From assembly GCA_021811185.1 (NCBI GenBank), contig JAJZPL010000001.1:124001-188000 (forward strand): a DNA stretch of 64,000 bases, in the 5' to 3' direction. Each line of letters starts with the position of its first letter. Position 1 is the first letter of the stretch. Below, in pieces: positions 9,201 to 21,200 of the stretch. Made by a program: the position numbers and the translations under genes. The notes beneath the pieces were generated by a model, which saw only the letters and a program-made list of their open reading frames with translations, was not told where the DNA came from and did not search any database. The DNA comes from a bacterium (GTDB taxonomy: Bacteria; Elusimicrobiota; Elusimicrobia; Elusimicrobiales; UBA9959).

Positions 9201-12200
9201 CATCCCGAGCGGGACCACCGGTTACGTCAGCGTGCGCGCTTACGACAAGGCCGCCAATCCCGCGCAGGTGAACGACGCGTTCTACGTGCTGAAAGATACC
9301 GTCATCCCCAATATCGTCATCGTCAGCACTCCGACCAAAGGTTTCGGCCCTTATTCCGCCAACCCCGGCGCCATCTTCAACGTGGATTTCTTCGACAACG
9401 GCGGCTCAGGCATAAACGCGCCGCAATACTTCGTGTCTACGTTCCCCGCCGGAGCCGGCACGCCGGTTAAGGACTGGACCAATATAGCCACGCTGGCCGG
9501 GGCCACCTACTATGTCCAGAACTGGGATGCGGACTTCTACGCGCTCGAGACCCTGCCCGCCACCAACTATTTCTCGGTGCGCGCCACGGACCTGGCGGGC
9601 AACACTTCTACCTACCTGGACGCTTTTAAAGTCTTCAGGACCACCTTCCCGATAACCGTCACGGTTAACCAGGCCGGGGACGACGTCTGGCGCACCGCCA
9701 ACAACGGGGTCTACGACGTGGCTTTCTTCAGCAACGACCTGGGGGTCTACCTCAGTTCTTTCTCGGCGCAGGCCTGGACGCAGCCCGGCCGCACCGGGGC
9801 GATGACGGCGGACTGGACGAAGATGGCGGACGTGAACGCGCAGTCGTATACTGCGCCCTGGCCGCTGCCGCAGCCTTTCTTCGACTCGCTGTACGAAACC
9901 ACCAACTATATCTCCGTGCGCGCCTGGAACGTGGACGGGACCAGCATTACGCTGGAAGATGTGTTCTACGTTAAGAAAGACACCACGTCCCCGTCGATAA
10001 CGGATTCGCAGGGCGGCGACGATACCTGGCGTTCGGCGGCCGGCACGGTCTATAACGTGGACTTCGCCGACGCCGGCTCGCGCCTTACGCGCGCGCAGTA
10101 CAGGATCAGCACCGGGACGGCGCAGACAGGGCTGGTGTTAAAGGACTGGACCGACATCTTCAATACCCCGGCGGGGCAGGCCTCTTACACCACGAACTGG
10201 CCCGTGGATTTTGCCGCGCTCCAGAGCTGGACCAGCGGCTACGTGAGCGTGCGGGCCTACGACCAGGCCGGGTTGTCCTCCTCGCGCAACGACGTGTTCT
10301 ACGTGCGCAAGGATACCACGCCGCCGGTTTTCGCCAATAACCAGCCCGGCGCCTCCGCCTATCTTTCCGCCAATACCGGCCTGTACAACGTTGACTTTAC
10401 GGACCCGGGCCAGGAATCCGGCCTGCTTCGCTACCAGCTCAGGGCTTCCACGCATACCGGTAATTTCGCGCCGTACCTGCTCGACTGGACGGATTCCGGC
10501 AGCCTGGCGGGCCGCAGTTACACCGCCGATTGGCCGCTGCAGGCCGATATCTGGGATTCCATCCCCAGCGGCGTCACCGCCTATATCTCGGTGCGCGTGT
10601 TCGACGCGGCGCTCCTTTCCTCGGACCTCTACAACGCTTTCACGGTGTGGAAGGATACCGCGCAGCCCGAAGTGATAGTGAACCTGGCCGGCGACGATAC
10701 CTGGCGCCTTGCCGATCCGGGCGCCGCTTACGACGTGGATTTCCGCGACCTGGAATCCGGGGCGGCCTCGGCGCAGTACCGCCTCTATGCCGGGCCCGGC
10801 GGCACCGGGGCGCTGCTGAAGGACTGGACCTATATTTTTAATATCCCGGGCGGCACGAGGACTTACGCGGATAATTGGGGCGTGGACTTCGCCTCAGCCG
10901 TGGAAGGCGAAAACTATGTTTCGGTGCGCGCCTTCGACCGCGGCGGCCTTTCGGCTTCCGCGCAGGACGCCTTCTATATTCTCAAGGACACCACCCCGCC
11001 GGTCATAGTCGATAACCAGGCCGGGGATTACAGCTGGCAGGGTTCGCCCGGCGCCGTCTACGACGTGGATTTCTTCGACAGGGCTTCAGGCCTTGGCTCG
11101 CTGCAATACCGCGTCAGCACCGCGCCGGCCCTTGCCTACCCGATAAGTTCCTGGCTGACCGCGGACGTGCTGACCGGCTACCCTACCTATTACACGGACA
11201 ACTGGTCGGTGCAGTTCTCGACGCTGGCGGAGAACGCCACCAACTATATTTCCGTGCGCGCCTACGACCGCCTGAACCAGGTAACGGTCTCAAGCGACGT
11301 CTTCAAGATATTCAAGGACGTTACCCTGCCCTCCATAGCCGACAACCAGCCCGGCGACGACTCCTGGCATAATTCTTCCGGTACGCTTTACAATGTGGCC
11401 TTCGCCGACGACGGCGGCTCGCTGCTTTCCAGGTTCCAGGCGAAACTGGTCTCGGGGCCGGCCCAGCTGGGCGACGTGGTCGCCGACTGGACAGATATCG
11501 CCTCCGGGCTGAACGCCGCCTCTTACGCCTCCGCGTGGGCGCTGCCGGCTGGCCTGTGGCAGGCGCTGCCCGAGGGCCAGACCTACGTGTCCGCGCGGGT
11601 TTACGACAACGCCGGCAATGAGCGGGAAATTTCGGACGCGTTCTATGTGAGGAAGGATACCACTCCGCCCGTGATAACCGATTACCAGGGCGGGGACGGG
11701 ACCTGGCGCTCCGCCAACACCGCGGTATACGACGTGCGCTTCACCGACGCCGGCGGCTCGCTGCTGGATAACGTAAGGGTGAAACTTACCTCGCAGCCCG
11801 GCCAGGCGGGGACGCTTCTTTCCGACTGGACCGAGGTTTTTTCGGATATGAATTCCGCGGCTTACTCCGCTCCATGGGGCTTGCCGGCCGCGGCCTGGGA
11901 TTCCATACAGAGCGGCGCTACCGCCTATGTTTCTGTTGCCGTGTCCGACTATGCCGGTTCCACCACTACCCTCACCGACGCTTTCTACGTGCTGAAGGAC
12001 ACCGTGGTCCCTACCGCCGCCGACAACCAAAGCGGCGACGCGGCCTGGCGGAATTCCAACAGCGGGGTTTACAGCGTAAGCTTCGGCGACACGGGCGGTT
12101 CGCTGCTCTCGAAAGTGCAGGTTAAAGCTTCGTCCGGCCCCGCCGGCACCGGCATAGCCGCTTTCGGCTGGGCCGACAATATCACGGGCATCAACTCGCA

Positions 12201-15200
12201 GTCCTATGCCGGCCCGTGGCCGCTGGCGCCGGGCCTGTGGGACCTGCTGCTTCCGGGCACTAATTATATTTCCGCGCGCGTTTACGACAACGCCGGCGCC
12301 TCTGCCGACGTTGCCGACGCCTTCTACGTGCTGAAGGATACGCAGAACCCCGCGGGGACCGTTTCGCCTCCGGCTTATTCGGGCGCGCTGGGTTTCAGCG
12401 TTCCCTACGCGGCTTCGGACTCCGGCCCGGCCGGGGTCCAGTACGCCGAGCTTTATTACACCTATTCGACGCAGGTGCCCTACGCCTGGACCCGGTTCGG
12501 TTCTACCTTCGGTTCCAGCCCGGTAGCTTTCACGGCGCCGTCCGGCGGGACCGTCGGGTTCAGGCTGGTGGTTTACGACAGGGCCGGCAACAAGGACGAG
12601 ACCGACCCGCCCGGCAGCGACACCGCGCCCGAAGCCGTCACCTACGTGGACCTTGCCGCGCCGGCGGTGATCGACAACCAGCCGGGGGACAGCGCCTGGC
12701 GCAATTCGGCTGGCACCCTTTATAACGTGGACTTCAGCGCCGCCGGCGGCTCGCTGCTTTCCGCGGCGCAGTACAAGGTTACCTCGGCCGGCGCGCAGGG
12801 CGGCACCGTGCTTAAAGACTGGACCAATATCGCCGCCGGCATTAACGCCGCGGACTATTCGGCGGACTGGGGCGTGGATTTCGCGGCGCTCAAGTCCAGC
12901 TTCAACTACGTGAGCGTGCGCGTCTGGAACCTGGCCGGCACGACCACCACGGCTAACGACGTTTTCTACATAAAAAAAGATACGGAAACGCCGGTCTTCG
13001 TAAATAGCCAGGCCGGTGACGACAATTGGCGTTCCGCGGACCCCGGCGCTATCTATAACGTGGACTTCTACGATCCCTTCTCCCTGCTTTCAAAGGTCCA
13101 ATATTCCGCTTCTTCCGTCCAGGGCTCCGCTTCGGGCGGCCTCAAGGGCTGGACCGACATAGCGGCCGGCATCTCCGCCCCGTCGTACACCGCGGACTGG
13201 GGCGTCGACTTCGCCGCGCTCAACTCCGGGGCCACCGCCTATATCTCGGCGCGGGCCTACGACCTGGCGGGCAACGTGGCGGTAAGCACCGACGTGTTCT
13301 ACGTGCTTAAGGACACGGTGGCGCCTTCGCTGGTAAACAACCAGGCGGGGGACGCGGCCTGGCGCGCAACCAACACCGGGCTGTATAACGTGGATTTCGC
13401 GGACAGCGGCGGCTCCAAACTTTCGAGGGCGCAGTATAATGTCTGGTCTTCCACCGGCCTTTCCGGAACGGAACTGGTCCCCTGGACCGACATTTCCCCT
13501 TCGCCCTCCGGGCTGAACGCCTACGCGTCCGACTGGGCCATAAGCGCGGGCGCTTTCGCGCTGCTGCAGCCCGGTACCAATTACGTCTCGGTGCGCGTCG
13601 CGGATATGGCCGGCTCCACCACTACGCTGGCCGACGCTTTCTACGTGCGCAAGGACGCGGCCGGGCCTTCCATAATAAATAACCAGACCGGGGACAACGC
13701 CTGGCGTTCTTCCAACAGCGGCAGCTACGCCGTAGCCTTCGAGGACCTGCTTTCGGGGCTGGGCTCTTTCCAGGTTAAGGTTACCACCGGCCTTAACCAG
13801 AGCGGTACGGTACTGGCGGATTGGACCCAGGTCTCGGCCCTTTCCGGGCAGGCCTACGCGGCCGATTGGGCGCTGCCGTCCGCGGTGTTCAGCGCCATGC
13901 TCGAGGGGGCCAACTACGTGTCGGTCCGGGCGCTGGACGCAGTTTTCAACGCTTCCACCCTCTCCGACGCCTTTTACGTGAACAAGGATACCAGCGGGCC
14001 GGTGATCACCGATAACCAGGCCGGGGACGATACCTGGCGCGACGCCAATACCGGCTTATACGACGTGGACCTGGCCGACGACAAGTCCCTGGCGGCCAGG
14101 CTGCAGGTAAAAGCCATGACCGGCCCCGGCCAGACGGGTTCGCTGGTTTTCGACTGGACCGACGCCGTTACCGGGATAAACGCCGCGGTCTATACCGCCG
14201 ACTGGGCGCTGCCGCAGGCACAGTGGGACCTGCTGGCGGAGGGCACGGGCTACATCTCCGTCCGCGCCTACGACATGGGCGGTACGCCCACGGCGCTGAC
14301 CGACGCTTTCTACGTCCGCAAAGACACTACGCCCGCCGCCGCCGTAGGCGCCCTGGCGGGCGTTACGGCCTCCGAGGGCGCCATAGCGCTTTCCTGGACG
14401 GCCCCGGACGACGGCGGCGCGCCCGCCGCGGCCTACCTGGTGAAAGTTTCCTCATACGTGAATATTAACGACTCGAATTTCGACACGGCCGATACTTACG
14501 CCCAGGCCTGGGTGCCGGTGCAGCCCGGTTCTCCGGAAAGCTACGACCTTGCCGGGCTCGAGACCAATACCCTCTATTATGTCGCCGTTAAGTCCGTGGA
14601 CAGGGCCGGTAATATTTCAGCTATCTCGAACACCGCATCCGCCGTTTCCGGCCCCGACACCACGCCGCCGGGCGCGATAACGGACCTTTCCGCCCAGCCC
14701 GGCGGATTCGACGGGCAGGTGAGCCTCGCCTGGACGGCGGTGGGGGATAACGGCGTATCTGTCGGCACGGCCGCCGCCTACCAGGTACGCTACCGTACGG
14801 ACCAGGCCATAACCTCGGCCGGCTTGTGGGACAGCGCCGTGGTTTACTCCCAGGTCTGGGTGCCGCAGTATCCCGGGGTAGCGGAAGTCCAGGGCGTGGA
14901 CGGGCTTACCGCCGGCACCACGTATTATTGGGCGGTCAAGGCGGTGGACGAGGCTAATAACACCTCGCCTCTTTCCAACAGCCCGAACGCCTACGCCACT
15001 ACCGGGGGCGGCACCGGCGGGAACATCATGTTCGGGGCCGGCACCACCAACATCCCCTCCGTAAGGGTCTGGGCGCCTCCCAGCTTCGGCGTGACCAACA
15101 ACGGGTCCACTACGGGCGCGCTGGCCACTTCCGTCGTGCGGCACATTCTCGTGCGCGCTTCGCCGCTGCGCAACGAAAAAATGGCCGGGATCCTGTCCTC

Positions 15201-18200
15201 GGACGGCGTGCTGCAGGTGCAGCGCTATAACGGCCTGACCGGGACCTGGTCCAACGAGTGGAGCACCACCACCATAAGCGCCGCCAATTCGGCCTACCGC
15301 GGCTTCGACATCGCCTACGAGCAGAATTCAGGCCGCGCGCTGGTGCTCTATAACGGCGCCGCGGCCGGCACGCTCTATTACAATATCTACGACGGCAGTT
15401 CCTGGTCCGGCGCGCGGACCCTTACCGCCGGAGGCGCCTCCGCTTCCGCCTGGGTGCGGCTTGCCGCGAAGCCCGGCTCCGACGAGCTGATGGCCGCCGT
15501 CCTTAAGGCCACATCTTTCCAGATCTATGCCATCAGGTGGGACGGCTCGGCCTGGGTGAACGGTACCCAGATAATAGCCAGCGCGAGCGCCATCACCAAA
15601 CAGAATTATGACGTAGCCTGGGAAAGTCTCAGCGGCGGGGCGATAGTGGTTTACAGGGGAGGCACCAATGGCCGCGCCGAGACCACGCGCTGGAACGGCT
15701 CAGCGTGGGCCGCCGTTACCTCGTCTTATTTCACTTTCCAGACGAACACGTTTGCGCAGGCGCAATGGATCAGCCTGGCTTCGGACCCTAACTCCAACTA
15801 TATCGTGGCCACCGATGTGGATTCCAGGAGCGATTGGAACGCCTCGGTCTGGAACGGCGCCAGCTGGGGCTACCAGGCTACGGGCAACGCGAACGTCAGG
15901 AACAACGCCAACCAGGCGCGCTCTATAGACGCGGCCTTCGAGGCCAGGAGCGGCAAGGCGGTAATAGCCTGCGCCAACGCCGCGGCTAACTCGGTTTATT
16001 ACGCCTCCTGGAGCCCCGCCGGCGGCTGGAGCGGTTCGCTGGCGGCGGCCTCCACGGTGGGGAACTGGTCCAACCTGGTCAACGGCGTGCAGCTGGAGCA
16101 GGATTCTAAGACCAACGCGCTGATGCTTACGGCCTGGTCCGCTTCGAGCGACCTGCGCAGCGCGGCTTGGAGCGGCAGCGTGTTCACGCTGGACCCCGTA
16201 GCGCATACCACGGCTATTTCCGCCAACGCTTATATGCCGGCGATGCTGGCCATCCACCGCCACGACATAGTGCCGCCCACCGTAACGGACAACCAGCCGG
16301 GAGACGACGCCTGGCGCGGTTCGAACACGGGGCTTTATAATATCGACGCGGCCGATACCGGCGGCTCCCGCCTGCGCGCCATCCAGACGCGGGTCTATTC
16401 GGGACCCGGCCAGACCGGCACGCTGCTGGAGGACTGGACCAACCAGGTGTCCACTTCCGGCGTGGATTCTTACACCCAGGACTGGCCGCTCGGCGCCGGG
16501 ACCTGGGCGGCGCTGCATGAAGGCTACAACTACGTGACGGTGCGCTCTACCGACGGCTCGGACAACGTGTCGCTCGTGCCCGTAGCGGACGCCTTCTACG
16601 TGAAGAAAGATACTACGCCGCCTTCGGTGCCGGCGCAGGTCTCGCCCGCGGACGGGGCTTTCCTCAAGAACGCCGCGGTCTTCTTCGACTGGGGCAATTC
16701 TTCCGACCTGGCCAGCGGCGTGAACAATTACGAGCTGCAGGTGGCCACTTCCGCGGATTTCACCACGCCGGTCTACAGCGCGGCTCCTTCGGTCTCGGAG
16801 GCCACCTCCACGGTACTGCCCAGCGCCCTGTACTACTGGCGCGCGCGCGCCGCGGACTCTGTGGGGAATTACTCGGCCTACTCCCCCGCTTATTCCGTGT
16901 TCGTGGACACCGTCCTGCCGGTTACGGCGGATAACCAGGCCGGGGACGACGCCTGGCGCAATTCCTCCGGCACGGTTTACGACGTGGGCTTTACGGACGC
17001 GGGCGGGGCGCTGCTGGACGCGGCGAACTACTCGGTGTACAGTTCCCCCGGTCGCACCGGTTCCCAGCTGGTTTCTTTCACCGCCGGGCCGATCGCCTCG
17101 GGCATAGCCGCGCCTTCGTACGCAGGCCCCTGGAGCCTTTCCGCCGCTAACTGGGCGCTGCTGCAGAACGGCACTAATTACGTTTCCGTGCAGTCTTCGG
17201 ACCGGGCGGGCAACCTGACGGTTACCGACGACGTTTTCTATATACGCAAGGACGTTCAGTCTCCCGTGATAACCGACAACCAGCCGGGGGACGACGCCTG
17301 GCGGGCCGCGGCCGGCACGCTTTACAACGTGGATTTCTCCGACGCCGGCGGCTCCCTGCTGACCCGGTTCCAACTTAAGATCACCTCGGGCCCGAACCAG
17401 AGCGGCACCGTGCTGGCCGACTGGTTCGACCGCGCCGCCGGCATCAACGCCGGTTCCTATACGACCGATTTCGACCTTGGGACCTCTACCTGGACCGGCC
17501 TGCCGGAGGGCCAGTCCTATGTTTCCGCGCGGGTCTACGACGGCGCCGGCAACGTTTCGCTGCTTAACGACGCCTTCTACCTGCGCAAGGACACCTCGGC
17601 GCCTTCCGCCGTTTCCGCGCTGTCCCCCGCGGACGGGGCTATAACGAACAGCGCGAACGTGCTGTTCGACTGGGCCGACGCCGCGGACGCAGGTTCCGGG
17701 ATCTACGCCTACGAGGTTTATCTGGCCACCGCTTCCGATTTCGCGGTGATCTACGCCAGCGCGCAGGCCGGCTCTTCGCAGTATTCCCGCGTAGTGGATT
17801 CCGGGCTGTATTACTGGCGCGCCCGCGCGCAGGATAATGCGCTGAACTACGGGGCCTATAGCCCGGTTTTCTCGGTGCGCGTGGATACCGCCCCGCCCTC
17901 CGTTACCAATAGCCAGGCGGCCGACAACGCCTGGCATGCCTCCGACCCCGGCCCTATCTATAACGTGGACTTCGCCGACGCCGGCGGTTCGCTGATACAA
18001 TCGCTAGAGTACTCGGCCTGGTCGGGCCCCGGCCGGACGGGCGTTAATTATATCCCGTGGGCGGTCATAACTTCCACGCCGCTGAACGCCGCCTCCTACA
18101 CCGCGGACTGGGGCGTGAACTTCGGCCTGCTGGGCGACGGCACCAGCTACGTGTCAGTCAGAGTCTGGGATAACGCGGGTTCCACCGTTACCGCGGACGA

Positions 18201-21200
18201 CGTTTTCTACGTCAAGAAGGACGCCTATGCGCCCGCTATCGTGGACAACCAGCCCGGCGACGACTCCTGGCGCGCCGTTCCCGGCGCCCTGTTCAACGTG
18301 GACTTCCAGGATACGGGAGCTTCGCTGCTTTCACGCTTCCAGCTTAAGATCGCCTCCGGCCCGAACCAGAGCGGGACCGTGCTGGCCGACTGGTTCGACC
18401 GGGCGGCAGCCATCAACGCCGCTTCGTATTCTTCCGACTTCGACCTGGGCATCTCCACCTGGCTGAACCTGCCGCAGGGCGTTTCCTACGTGTCGGCGCG
18501 GGTGTACGACAACGCCGGGAACGTCTCTTCGCTCAGCGACGTCTTCTACGTTAAGAAAGACACTACCCCGCCGACCATAACCGACAACCAGGCCGGGGAC
18601 GACGCGTGGCGCGCCTCCAACGCGGGGCTTTACGATATCGACTTCGCCGACGGCGGCGGTTCCAGACTTTCTTATTTCCAGGTTAAGGCGACCACCGGCC
18701 CGGCGCAGACCGGCGCCGTGGCCGCGGACTGGACCACCGTCCTGGCCGGGATCGGGGCGGATTCCTACGCCGCCGATTGGGCGCTGCCGCAGGCCGTGTT
18801 CGATTCGCTCGCCAGCGGGGTTAATTATATCTCCGTGCGGGCTTACGACAATGCCGGGCTGTCCGCTTCCCTCAACGACGTGTTCTACGTGAAAAAGTCC
18901 ACCGCCCCGCCCCGCGTGATAAACAACCAGGCCGGCGACAATACCTGGCGCTCCGCCCCCGGGACGCTTTACGACGTGGATTTCCAGGACGCCGGGACTT
19001 CCGGCCTGGATTCAGCGCAGTACAAGGTGACCACGGCCCCCGGCCAGGCAGGTACGCTGATAAAGGACTGGACCTATATAGCCTCCAATATCAATACGCC
19101 AGCCTATACCTCCGACTGGGCCGTGGCTTTCGCGGCGCTGGCCGAGAACGCCACCAACTACGTGTCGGTGCGCGTCTGGGACGTCAGCGGGGCCACCACC
19201 ACGGTGAACGACGTGTTTTACGTGAAGAAAGACGTTACCGCCCCCGCTATCTTGAATAACCAGGCCGGGGACGACGTCTGGCGCTCCTCGAACTCCGGCC
19301 TGTACAACGTCGACTTTACCGACGCCGGCGGCTCGGCGCTTTCCCGGTTCGAGATCAAGGTTACCACCGGGGCCAGCCAGACCGGGACCGTGGTCGCCGG
19401 CTGGTACGCGCCGGTCTCCGGCATAAATTCGGGCAGCTACGCGGCCGACTGGGCGCTGGCCGTTTCCACGTTCACCGCCCTGCCGGAAGGCATAGGGCGG
19501 GTGTCGGTGCGGGTTTACGACAACGCGGGCAACGTGTCCGAACTCGACGACGCTTTCTACGTGAAGAAAGACACTACGGCCCCGTCCGCCCCGGCGCCCT
19601 CGGCCCCCGCCGACCTGGCCCCGCTCGCTACGCTGGCCCCGCTTTTCGACTGGACCGATTCCTCCGACGGCTCCTCGGGCGTGGCAGGCTACGCGCTGGA
19701 GGTTTCCACTTCTTCCGGCTTTACCCCTCTCGCTTACTCGGCCTCTCCTGCCGTATCGCAGCAGGCCGGCGCCCTGGCCGCCAGCACCACGTATTACTGG
19801 CGCGTAAAGGCCAGGGATAATGCCGGGAATTATTCCGGCTACAGCTCCGCGTTCAGGGTAGTAGCGGACACCGTGGCGCCCGTCATCGCCGACAATCAGC
19901 CCGGCGAGTCCTTCTGGCGCAACGCCGACGCCGGCGCCGTCTACAATGTGCAGTTCACCGACAATCTTACCGGACTGGACTCTATGGAGTATTCGGCCTG
20001 GAGCGGGCCCGGCCAGACCGGGGTTAATTCCGCGCCGTGGACGCTGATCTCCTCCGGCACGCCCCGCCTCTCTTACACCGCGCCCTGGGGCGTCGACTTC
20101 GCCCTGCTCGGCGCCGGCACCAACTACATCTCCGCCAGGGCCTGGGACGTGGCCGGGTCCACCGCGGTACGCGCGGACGTGTTCACCGTCCTAAAGGATA
20201 CCTTCGGCCCGGACGTGATCGATAACCAGGCCGGCGACGCGGCCTGGCGCGCGGCCAATCCCGGCGCCGTCTACGACGTGGACTTCAGGGACCTTTACTC
20301 CGGCGTGGCTACCATCCAGTACCGGATCAATTCGCTCCCCGCGCAGGCCGGCCTGGTCCTCGTGGACTGGTCCGACGTGGCGTCCGGGCTTAGCACCCCG
20401 CTCTACAGCGCCAATTGGGGGATCTCGGCGGCCGGCTGGAACCTGCTGGCCCAGGGGACGAATTACGTGACCGTGCGGGCTTATGACCGGCTGGGCCAGC
20501 TCTCTACGCTGGCCGACGCGTTCTACATCAAGAAAGACACCACGGCGCCCACCGTGGCAGACAACCAGCCGAACATCCCGCTGGCCGCCGGCCAGGCCGA
20601 CCTGGACGCCGTGAACGTGGATTTCTACGACACCGGCGGCTCGCTGCTTTCCAAGGCCCAGTATACCGCCTGGACCGGCGCCGGCCGCACCGGCGGGGAA
20701 ATTATCCCCTGGACGGATATAGCCGCCGGCATAAACGCCGCTTCCTACACCGCGGATTGGCCCGTTAACTACCTGGCCCTGCCGAACCTGGCCACCTCGT
20801 ATATCTCGGTGCGCGCCTACGACCTGGCCGGCAATACCACCTACTACAACGACGCCGTGGCCGTTTACAAGGAGGGCTCGGGCCCGTCCATCATAAACAA
20901 CCAGCCCGGCGATACGGCCTGGCGCAACGTCAATGACGGGGTTTACAACGTGGACTTCCAGTCGGAGTCCGGCTACAGCCTGGATTACTTCCAGGTCACG
21001 GCCGCCACCTCCGCCGCCGCGCCTACTTACCTTGTGGCCTGGACCAGCGCCGCCTGGAACATCGGCTCCACCGGCTATTACGCCGATTGGGCTCTGCCGC
21101 AGGCTGTCTTCGACGCGCTGGCGCCGGGGAAGAACTACATTTCGGTGAAGGTCTACGACCTGCAGCCCAGTTTCTCCGCGCTGAACAACGCCTTCTACGT

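Noticed and set aside
15700-18000. Open frame of 766 codons on the - strand
   Set aside because: Antisense to FN3/propeller and repeat modules; composition is that of a reverse-complement shadow.
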